Source of the DNA: Siderastrea radians
Lineage: Eukaryota; Cnidaria; Anthozoa; Scleractinia; Rhizangiidae
Length of the DNA stretch: 64,000 nucleotides
Direction: 5' to 3'
Assembly (NCBI GenBank): GCA_964017195.1
Contig: OZ024891.1
Span: 9,833,182-9,897,181, forward strand
The position numbers and the translations under genes are program-made. The notes below the pieces were generated by a model that was not told the origin of the DNA, ran no database searches, and was given only the letters and a program-made list of their open reading frames with translations. Positions 33,850 through 44,200 of the stretch are shown one piece after another; position 1 is the first letter of the stretch, and each line of letters opens with the position of its first letter.

Positions 33850-35103
33850 AAACTGGACTAGGTATATTGGATTTCTAGCATTTTGATTGGCTGAACGGAG
33901 CTAGGCTATCAGCTCATATACCTGCTGCGACAAATATGGTCAATGAACACTCAACAACAAAGTGAGCTGAAAGTTCTTTCCTCGCGAGCAACCCGACGAG
34001 AAAAATGGACCAGAAAAATCACTTGACAGCGAATTTAAATTAAGCAGAAATTCCAACATCGTCACCAACAAGCATCACTAACAGCGTCGTCTAACACAAG
34101 TCAAAATTGTTTGAAGAAAGTGTGCAGAAATGGAAGTTTAAGCATAAAGCGTTGTGTTTGCAATTAATTTCTTTCATCGATCGTCACGTCGATCATTGAA
34201 ATTGAACAAACGGTAGGTTTTATCAGGAAGGCTTTCCACTTCAAAATGTCAAGACAAGACATAAAATAAAACACAATGAAATGGGGCAGGAGCATTTTAA
34301 TAAAACTATCACACATTCATAGCAAGTCGGTGCGAAAATCATGAAGCAGTCTAAACAAGTACTAAAAAAATACAGCTGCAAACTACCAAGAAGGAAGGAA
34401 GGGCGAGATTTTTTTCGGCTTTACAAACGCAAAATTGACACTGGTTTACCTGCACTCGTTGTAGCTCTGTGTTCCAACAGGTCCAAATGCTCAGATAGAA
34501 ATCGGATGCCATGTAAACGGAGTTGAATCGCTTTTCCAGTTGTTTGAATGTTGTTTTTACCATTCCGTCCGCAACCTCTAAACCGAGAACAACTGCATTT
34601 TGCGCTTTGCGTTTAACAAACTATGATGATGAATTCTAATGTTCCTCGCTACAGTAATCTTGCTTCTGAGCTGCATAGAAATTACCTCTTCAAGTTCAAA
34701 TTTGTTCTGTCTTCAGTTCGATTAAACACGCACATGATGGCTCCGTTGTGCGAACAGATTACAAACTTGTTCAGTTTCAACTCCAGCAGTTAATGTGGCG
34801 AAATTGTACAGCTTCAATCCGCTTTGAACGAGATTACAACAATGTCTCAGGAAAAATCAAACATGTACCATATTTCAGAGCCAATAATTAGAAGATTTTT
34901 CTCCAAAACTTGTGCTACTTTGTTCACTTTCGAGCACTTTTCATTGATTCATTCAGCTTTGCAATGAAACGCTGCAACACTTCGCAAGGTTTTGGCGCCT
35001 TTTTCGTTCAGTCATGTGATCGATTCTTGTTCCGTTTAAATTTCTTTTCTCATTTTTCCGTTCTTTCTTGATTTTTTTAAACAGTGGTTAAGTTTTTAAT
35101 AAA
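33850..35103. other. Unassigned stretch
   Basis: AT-rich DNA. The open frame at 34341-34526 (Lys/Arg-rich) and its antisense partner have no recognisable motif or splice support. Confidence 0.35.
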
Positions 35104-35217
35104 ACAATTATTCTACTCGGGCTTGCTGGATATCAAATGATTATAACCAACTCGGCGCTACGCGCCTCGTTGGTTATCTATCATTCGATATCCAGCGCGC
35201 CCTCGTAGAATAATTGT
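35104..35217. repeat. Palindromic hairpin
   Basis: ACAATTATTCTACTCGGGCT, CTGGATATC and ATAACCAACTCGGCG on the left pair with CGCCTCGTTGGTTAT, GATATCCAG and CTCGTAGAATAATTGT on the right. It is a MITE-like palindrome of about 114 bp. Confidence 0.75.
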
Positions 35218-35226
35218 TAAATATAT

Positions 35227-35715
35227 AGATATTGCTCTTTGGCATACAAAGCTATGCTTTCATGTCCAAATTGAGCACTCTATCTGGAGTGTACCATTGT
35301 CGCTAACGCGCATGCGTAGCTCACTAGTTTACTAGTTTGAGCACTCTGACATGGTACGATGAGACCACATGTGTGGCATCGTCTGAGGTGGCTATAGCCG
35401 CTAACCTCAACTCCAGCGTCAGCACTGCACTGATGAGGCCCAGAAGGCCGAAACAGTACTGTCTGCAGTTAGATATTGCTCTTTGGCATACAAAGCTATG
35501 CTTTCATGTCCAAATTGAGCACTCTATCTGGAGTGTACCATTGTCGCTAGCGCGCATGCGTAGCTCACTAGTTTACTAGTTTGAGCACTCTGACATGGTA
35601 CGATGATACCACATGTGTGGCATCGTCTGAGGTGGCTATAGCCGCTAACCTCAACTCCAGCGTCTGCACTGCACTGATGAGGCCGAGAAGGCCGAAACAG
35701 TACTGTCCGCAGTTA
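35227..35715. repeat. 244-bp tandem duplication
   Basis: Two head-to-tail units (35227-35470 and 35471-35715) begin AGATATTGCTCTTTGGCATA and end CGAAACAGTACTGTCYGCAG, differing at only a few positions. Confidence 0.92.
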
Positions 35716-35721
35716 TATATA

Positions 35722-35722
35722 T

Positions 35723-35780
<58 letters not shown>
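35722..35780. repeat. (GATA)n microsatellite
   Basis: A run of about fifteen ATAG/GATA units between the 244-bp doublet and the next duplication. Confidence 0.95.
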
Positions 35781-35781
<1 letters not shown>

Positions 35782-36595
35782 TCTGAGTGGTTTTAAGAAC
35801 AACATATCTGACACAAAACAGCCACTCCACACTTGTCTTTCAGATCTTTCGCACAGCACAGCTAAGGTTAAGCCTCACTATCCCCCCTGAGTGAGTCCCA
35901 GACCCAACTTTCACCAGTGGTAACAAAGCTTGGTCCCCGGGGAGCCGCAGAAGGCTTAGTCCTGGACTACGTACAAGACGAAGCGAAAACGTTATGGCAC
36001 AGTTTTTTCAAATTTGCTCAGATCACAGGCAGAAAAAGACCCGTTCTGGTGAAAATGGACTGAAAATTCCCCCAAAATTAAGCACAGCCTGCAGCCATGC
36101 TGCTGAGCTCAACAAAGTGTTATAACTGAATTTTCTTCAGCACTATCTGAGTGGTTTTAGAACAACATATCTGACACAACACTAAGACAGAGCAACATGA
36201 GCGCCTGTGCGACTCTCTCCCCACCCCTCCACCGCAGTTCTGCAGGGACCTCAGAGCAGCTCCAACCCTCCCTGGGTTAGCCAACCCTTCACGCGAGGGT
36301 GTCCGCCTAGCTAGATAAAGCTCTGTGCACAGAGTCGAGCGATCAGTTTGCCCTAAACAGCCAGTCCACACTTCTCTTTCAGATCTTTCGCACAGCACAG
36401 CTAAGGTTAAGCCTCACTATCCCCCCCTAAGTGAGTCCCAGACCCAATTTTCACAAGTGGTCACAAAGCTTGGTGCCCGGGGAGCACGGTGGTGTGCCGT
36501 TTGACAGTCCCCCCCTCACTTTTGGTCGGTCGCAGAAGGCTTAGTCCTGGCAAAGTTATGGCACAGTTTTTCAAATTTGCTCAGATATATATATA
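35781..36595. repeat. Imperfect local duplication
   Basis: Units starting ATCTGAGTGGTTTTAAGAAC at 35781 and 36144 share AGATCTTTCGCACAGCACAG, GCTAAGGTTAAGCCTCACTA and GTCGCAGAAGGCTTAGTCCT blocks. The second unit carries extra GC-rich material at 36183-36355 and 36486-36530. Confidence 0.8.
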
Positions 36596-36599
36596 TAAT

Positions 36600-37190
36600 T
36601 AGGTCCAGTGGGTGCAAATTTGTCCAGTTGTTTCAATTTTGATACAGTTGGTTCAACTGGCACATTTTCGATCCAGTTGATACAGATGGTACAATTTAAG
36701 GTCAGTTAATGGAATTGGTACAAACTGCTGCAGTTGGCTGAATTGTACATCCTTGATACGGTTGGTTCAATTGGTATAATTTGGGGGATCCAGCTTGTGC
36801 AATTGGTACAATTTTGTTCCATTTGGTACAATTGGTACACTTTTGATCCAATTGGCTCAATTGATCAATATAATCTGGTTGGCACAATTGGTACAATTTT
36901 GATCCTGTTGAAGCAATCGGTACAATTTTGATCGAGTTTGCTTAACTGGTACCATTTTGGTACAGTTGGCACAATTGGTGGAATTATAATCCAGTAGAGT
37001 AGGTACAAATGGTACTATTTTGATGTAGTTGGCACAATTGGTAAAATTTTGATCCAGTTGGCTCAGTTGGTACAATTTTGATTCTGCTGATGTAATTGAA
37101 ACAATTTTGATCCAGTTGGTACAATTGGTACAATTTTGGTTCATTTGGTACAGTTGATTCAATTGTGGCCCAGTTGGTGCAATAAATAAG
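36600..37190. repeat. GTTGGTACAATT minisatellite
   Basis: A degenerate array of units close to TTGGTACAATTTTGATCCAG, with period around 30-36 bp. The array is open in frames on both strands because stop codons are rare in the unit. On the minus strand it reads as an Asn-Cys-Thr-Asn / Tyr-Gln-Leu repeat. No signal or splice support was found, so it is called a satellite. Confidence 0.88.
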
Positions 37191-38626
37191 TCAATAATTA
37201 GGAATGAAATTTAAAACCTTCTGAAAAGATTTCGGTACGGTTAGCGTTAGGTATATTGTACACAATAAACGTTAGGGGCCTTAAGTTTGGCAATTTCGCT
37301 AATTTCAAAACTTTCTTTCCATAAGTTACATCTCGTAATTTAGACGTAATGAGGTCACGTGACCTCCAGTTGATGGAGCCTATTCATACAGGTAATTCCC
37401 GATAGCCCGAACCTTCAAGGGAAATCGAAAGAAAAGTTAGAGTTATACATCGGGAGAAGGCTTCAGTGACCAGAAATTATTGAGAGCTGTTTCTACTTAA
37501 TGTCATCTAAGGCTACCTTAGCTCGAAACGTCAGCTAAACTCCAAACTTTACACGGCAAAATACCATATCAACTTTAAGTCGATTCTCTTCCGACTAACT
37601 CGTGAATGTAAAAGCAGTTGTTTATTTTAGACGTTTTTTTTTATTTTTTTTCTATCAAGTTTTAGTCTTCGTAAACCTTCTTCTTCCGACTTCCTCGAAA
37701 ATGCAAAGACACTAGTTTTCTTAAACGCTTACTTCCGGAGTGCTGGCACGGGGTTTTTAGTCAGTTTTAAGACTTTTAAAACAGGAAACATGCGATCGCA
37801 AGAAGACAATTGCTAAACAGAAAAGCTAATTGAGCCGAACATTATGGCCCTGGTTGTGATTTTAAAATCTTGATACAATTCGTATCCGTCCTCATGCAGT
37901 GCAAATAAACTGTGTGAAATGGTTTAAGCCTGTGAGTTAGAACAACGAATTTTTTTCCTATTTCCTATTAAGACTAAGGGATGCCCCTGGGAATTTTCTG
38001 ACACCGTGAGGCAAACTAAGGGTGCACGCGAACTTAACATAGATTTAAACTTCTGGACAGCTCTGTCGTAGCTGTGTTAACTCCGTTTCATCGTTACCAG
38101 GAAAGAGTGTGTACAAACTTACCGAACACCAATTCAATGTTATTTTAATTTTTTTCTGACATGCATTGCGGCCACTCAAAATGGATCTTTCATAGTCGTT
38201 TCTGCGTTTCAGCCGAACACTAAGAACAGAAGTTGCATTTGAAATCTTATGACAGCGTTATACAATCCCCTTAGAGTTATTAAGATGAAATAGTTTTCCA
38301 ATGTCTTTCTTGTGCTACAATTGTTGATTTCTTCTGGAAAAAGATAAAGGGGGAACAACATTTTGTTGTTGTATCCACGTACACTTTAAAAGCCCATCTA
38401 TTTAGAGGAGATCATTGCAACTATTCAGCATAGAGCCTGAACAAAATCTAGGCTTAACGGGAATTTAAATGCAACAGTTCATCTGAATTTCTTTTGTGCA
38501 CACTTTATCTCTACATTAACTCACTATAAACTCTTACATCCGAGAAATGCAGCCCAAACGTATAACAACAGTTACGCTATCCTAGTGACACTAATGGTGC
38601 CTCAAAATCTCCTAGTCTCTCGCCAT
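37191..38626. other. 3' flank of gene A, no further gene seen
   Basis: AT-rich non-coding DNA downstream of the gene A stop codon. I could not pick out an exact AATAAA within the first 250 bases past the stop, so the 3' end of gene A is unplaced. Confidence 0.45.
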
Positions 38627-38982
38627 TCATGACGGAATAAGGCGAATCTGGTTGAAATCCTCTGTTCGCCGGTCTCCATCATCAAACATCACATCGTAAA
38701 CTCCTTTCTGGTAACATGCATTGCTTCCAGTGCTCATCTTGTCCTTAACTTGAGCAGGGTAGTATCTGGATTTTCCTGGCCAATAGGCTATCACACGCTG
38801 AATAGAGTGGACGTCGGTGTAGCATGGCAGCTTGTCGAGTATTACCGCCGCAGGGTCACTTATCTTTGATTCGATGGAGCTTCCATCGTCATATCTGATA
38901 ATGACAGTACTGGAGGTGATATGTTGAACGAATCCGCGATAGTATTTACCGTCTGTGTAGCGTGCAAACACTCTGGCGCCCC
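38627..38982 (-). CDS. Gene A exon 5: Tudor-like units 3 and 4, stop
   Basis: The acceptor is CTGCTCATTGCAG. It encodes GARVFARYTDGKYYRGFVQH, VIIRYDDGSSI, QRVIAYWPGKSRYYPAQVK and YDVMFDDGDRRTEDFNQIRL, ending IPS-stop, one residue longer than gene B. Cysteines in LPCYT and NACYQ are conserved with both gene B copies. Confidence 0.88.
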
Positions 38983-41132
38983 CTGCAATGAGCAGATTTG
39001 AAAATTATATTAAAACCTCGCAGATCCAAAATAACCTAATGGCCAAACCTAGACCGCAAAAATACTCACGGCTCAAAAGCCTATAATATTAGAAGGTGAA
39101 GTGTTTTCAACCCAAACCAATACCAAATTCATGAATTTCACACCTCCACGTTAGTCCCTAGGCTTAAAAACCCAAGTACACTCCTTCTTCTGGAGCTTAA
39201 CATTCGTAAGATTTGTTTCTTTCATTAATTGATATTAATGTCTTATGTGTATTTTGCGCAAATGAATTTTGTAAATGCAGTAAGCAGCTTTTTCTTTCCT
39301 GGTACACCAACCCCATAGGAAAGTTGAGAGAGATTAATTTGAGTAAGCATATGTGTCCTGAAGCATGCAAATTTTCTGGAACTTTCACCTTTTACGCGGA
39401 ACTGGTCATCTTTGAATGCTTGTAAGGCAATGTCAAGAAACAATGTTTTCTTTGAACTACTTGAAGACAGCTGCTCCAGGGCTAACAGTTGAGTTGTGCT
39501 TTTAATTTCTCATCTTTTTGCATGAACTCTCGTCAGACCTCTCGCGCAGCTTACTAAAGTTCGCGAATTAGCTGACGCCATTTTCGATCGTTTTAGTTTG
39601 GACAATAGTCGGAAACGTATGAAAAGAAATTCGTTCCCAAACGCTAACGCATTAGCGTTGACGGCTGGTGAATGCCGTTCCTGAAAGGCTTTTGCAGACG
39701 AAAATATTTTTTTCCGTTTTGGGACAAATGAAACGAGACTTTTGAAAGCGCGCAGGCCTGGACAGAGCTTAAAATTTTAAAAGTTACCGTTTACCGTCGA
39801 TCTTGACTTATCTCCCCCACTTACTCTTATGAGGCGAGTCTTGAACAGGAAGGATCCTCAATTCGCTCAAGAGGTAGACATCTTTGTCACCGTCGTCAAA
39901 CGTGACCTCGTAGCCGTCTGAAGTTTTAGCTGTTACGAAGCCCACGTGGTATATTATACTCCCTTTCCGCTGAGCCACGATCTGTTGAGCTATCTGCACT
40001 TGATCGGGTGCTTTATCTGGAAATACTGCCGAAACGTCTGAGCTGAATTGAGTGATCTTGTGACCGTTTTCCAACATAACAGTTGTCGAGTAGCTTTTTT
40101 TGGATACAACGTTGCCACCGTAATATTTGTTATTCGTCCAACGGGCGATGACTGGAGTCCCGCTGACTGGAACAACAATACACAAATAACGAATATAAGG
40201 AAGGAAAGAAAGAAAGAAAGAAAGAAAGAAAGAAAACAGGCAGGCAGGCAAGCAGGCAAGCAGGCAAGCAAGCACTCAAGAGGGAAATGGATAATTTAAT
40301 TTGTTAAAAAGGAACGAACCATATTATGCTTTCAGTGTGCTGATAATGGTTACGTATTTTTGTGAGTTGAAGTTAAAAAAATGGTCGAATGGTCAGAATT
40401 CCATTCCATAAGCGCTTACTTTGATCTAGCTACATGTCATTTAAAATTCATTGTCGCATTTGGATGTCATTACATGTATAAATATATAAAAGGCTTGTAT
40501 CGGCTAAAATATTTGCTCAAATTTAGGAAAGTTGTGGCCAGCCACCTTTGCTATGCTTAACTTGTTTGCTATAATATCACGCCTCGATTATTGCAATAGT
40601 ATTCTCTATGGACTTCCTAAACTTGAGCATGAAAAACTACAACGTGTTCAGAACATCGTGGCACGTCTAATTACAGGAACCAGTCGGAAAGACCACATTA
40701 CTCCCTTGCTCAAGAACTTGCATTGCTTCCTGTGAGATGTCGCATCGTTTTTAAGATTTTCCTTATAACAATCGCCCACCTACATAACTTCGCTTATCAA
40801 CTGCTATAAACCAGTTCGTTCGGTTCGCTCCTCTGATCGTCTACTTTTACAAGTTCCTAACGTCTCAACAGCCACCTATGGTCAAAGGACTTTTTCTTTC
40901 TGCGCCCGAAACTTTGAAACACTCTACCTCAGACTATAAAACAAGTTGAAACTGTAGCCATTTTTAAAAAGAAACTTAAAACATTTCTGTTTTGTGACCA
41001 TTTCAAACCTTAGCTTTATATCTTAGTCACATAGTTTACTTATAGCTACATTTTTAGGGTAGTTATGTTACGTTTTTATTTTTGGTTTATACTGTAAGCG
41101 GGTTGAGAATCTTAAATGCGCCTATAAGAACC

Positions 41133-41176
<44 letters not shown>

Positions 41177-41222
41177 GTTATTATTATTAACATTATTATT
41201 ATTGTTGTTGTTATTATTATTA

Positions 41223-41263
<41 letters not shown>

Positions 41264-44200
41264 AAGCAGAGAAAACACGATTAATCCGTCAAATGTTGGC
41301 TACCTTGTTCGCAGAATTCTCCTTTGTAGCTAAAACGGCAGATACATTTGAACGAAAACCCATTATATCCCATATCTTCATTAAAGTCTTTCAGGCACGT
41401 TCCACCATTCTCGCAAGGGTTCCATCCCTCGCAATAAACTATGGAAACAAAATTGAAACAGATCGGCACTGGGATCAGAAATGCAACATCAAAATTACCT
41501 ACTGACAGCAAAGCTGTTTATCTGTCCATTCCCTCCCCTGGTTACTAAGAAGGGAAGTGGTCTTGTGTTCATATTTATAGGGAGTAGGGTCGACTCATAA
41601 TTGGGAGCCGCAGTGAATTTCACCTTGTTTGTTTTGGTTCGTGAGAAGGGACATGGAACATACTTACTATCAATTTCCATTCTTTTTATGATCTCAAAGT
41701 TGCTAAGGCCAACTGAGCCAGACCGGTCTAGGCTTAAACCAGTATCCATGGGTCGTTTATTGGATGAAGGCTTTCCAAGCGCTATGTACAACAAATGGAA
41801 ACAGATTAGTGTGGGGATTAAACGCTTCATCTTTAACTCAGTGGTTTGTTTAAGTTATGTTGCAGTGTTCTAAACGCTATCTCAAAACGAGGTTATGTTT
41901 GCCCATTGACCAAAAAACTATTTATATATATCCCTTCCCCTGCTTCCCAGGAAGAGAGAAGGGAAAAGCTCATAAATCTGGCTTCCCAGGAAGAGAGAAG
42001 GGAAAAGCTCATAAATGAGAGGGCACCGAATTTCACTTTGCTGGTTCGTCTCTCATTTTATTATTTCCTTTAGGTTTTTATCTTAGATATCACGTACCGT
42101 AGAATTATGACAGGGAGTGGGTGGAAGATGGCTCAAATGTCGATAACTATAGACTGTGACCTGTGAATGCAAATATTCACAGCAGACCGATGATATTCCC
42201 TTGTGTCGTATTTAATTGCCCCACTTTTTCTTATTTTTCTAAGGAGTAACTTCTTGTAAAACCAGACGGAACATTGCACACAAAAAAAGTGTTTGTTATC
42301 AAGAGATGAGACTTCTGCCATCTCAAAGATTTTGCCGGATTGCTGTTTTGATTTGGGAGACCGTACCTGAGAAGATTGAAGAGGCCTACGCAAACTGCAG
42401 CTTTTTCGGTTTTTATTATTTTCAATTTACGTTTTTTAGGATCTGTGAGTAATTCCAAAGGCAACTTGAGCAAATACGTTTTGTGAGCCATCGACGTCAA
42501 CTAAAATGTGGAAGATAATAAATGGGTGCGCTGAAACATGAAATTTCTCTTCGAGTATTCAACTCAATATCTCATGAGTTAGCGCAGCGAACTAGTAAAG
42601 TATCAAGTTGAACATCTTAGTACTCTCATGTATTATTTTGTTTATTGCTTAAACGACACTAATTACGAGGTTTTAAGCAATCAATGATGACCAGAATCAT
42701 TTTAATTCGTTTGACAATTATGAGGGCATAAACGATAGCGAACGTTAAGATGTCGCTATCTTTACTTTTCACCCTGACTGAGATAAAAATGGTATCCCTG
42801 TATGTGTTGAGAAACGCTGTAAACTCCTATTTTAACACTGCAACAGTCATAAAAGAGTTTGTAATTAATCTACTAATAAACCAATTTAAACTAGCACAAA
42901 AATATATTTATCGGCCGGTAAGTACATTATTGCATTGGCCTAGAATTGAGCTAACTTGTTCTCCATGCTAACTAAATTCAAACTTTCAAACGAAAGAAAA
43001 ACAAAGTAAAGCTCCTTCCTTTTTTATTGGAGAATAAATTTCTCATAGTTGGTAATCATTCAGTAATTGTAATGTTCAGTCACTTACGCTTAGTCACTTT
43101 AGTAACAAGATCGATACTCAGCGATTTTGTTCGTAATGTATGAAAAACTCGATCAGCTATCGAGGTGCTGTACTTTGGAACACAGCATCCAGTTACTATA
43201 CTGACAATTTCAAGCAATATTATGCCAGAGTACTAGAAAGGACGATTCTATTAAACAACTTGACTTTAACGCAACCTCGATCCAAACGCAAAGTGGGAAC
43301 GTAACGGATTTTAAGTTTTGTTTAAATGTGAACTTTTATGTGTATAATTAGTATTATTAATTTTAATGTACATAGTTATGTTTTAATTTCTAGCTAGAAA
43401 AACAATCCCACAAGAAAGCCTTTTGCTTTAAACCTATATCGTGTATAAATAAAGGATGTTTTTGTTGTTACGCACACAAGCTAGCGCCAAGTATGCATGT
43501 TCGACTCGACTCATTTATTTAAAGCCCCGAGGAAGTTTTACATAATCACGTGCGATGTTAATGTTGCTAATTTCTTCCCGGAATAGTGATTATGACAGCA
43601 CAGGTAGCCAAAGGTTTAGTTATGACTGAAGAATCGATAAAATTCTGTGGAATTAACAGTGCTTCTTTGTTTTTATTTTACTTACTTGCTATTTGGGGCA
43701 AAGGTTCACTCTCCGAGCGAGAATAAGTGTCTTTCTAATTTGTCCTCCCAACGAGTATTATAATTATGAAAGGTTATACACAATTCACCGCCACCCAGCA
43801 TACCTCTGTTCATTCAATATTTGTGCGCAGAGGTGGGCGGTCGAATATTGACATTTGATTTCTTGTGCAAGAAGCTCAAAATATTGCCGTTCTATGGTGA
43901 CAAACGTTGGGAAAAATGGAAATTTTCCGGGGTATAGTTGTTTCTTCACTATGGATTTATTCTGGTTTGAGGAAATTGTGAATGGAAATGGCGAATATCA
44001 AGACATTTAATGAACAGAGGTATGCTTGGTACAGGTGAATTGTGTATAACCTTTCATAATTATAATACTCATTGGGAGGATAAATTCGAAAGACACTTAC
44101 TCTAGCTCGGAGAGCGAACCTTTGCCCTAGAAAGCAAGTAAGTAAGATATAAAGATAGAAGCACTGTTAATTTCACAGAATTGCATTGATTTTCAGTCAA

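Noticed and set aside
31067..37190. CRISPR-like or regulatory repeat arrays
   Set aside because: Repeat spacing and degeneracy fit minisatellites. There are no constant repeats with unique spacers, and the context is an animal genome.
41082..41278. Poly-Leu and poly-Asn open frames
   Set aside because: Both are products of the TTA microsatellite.
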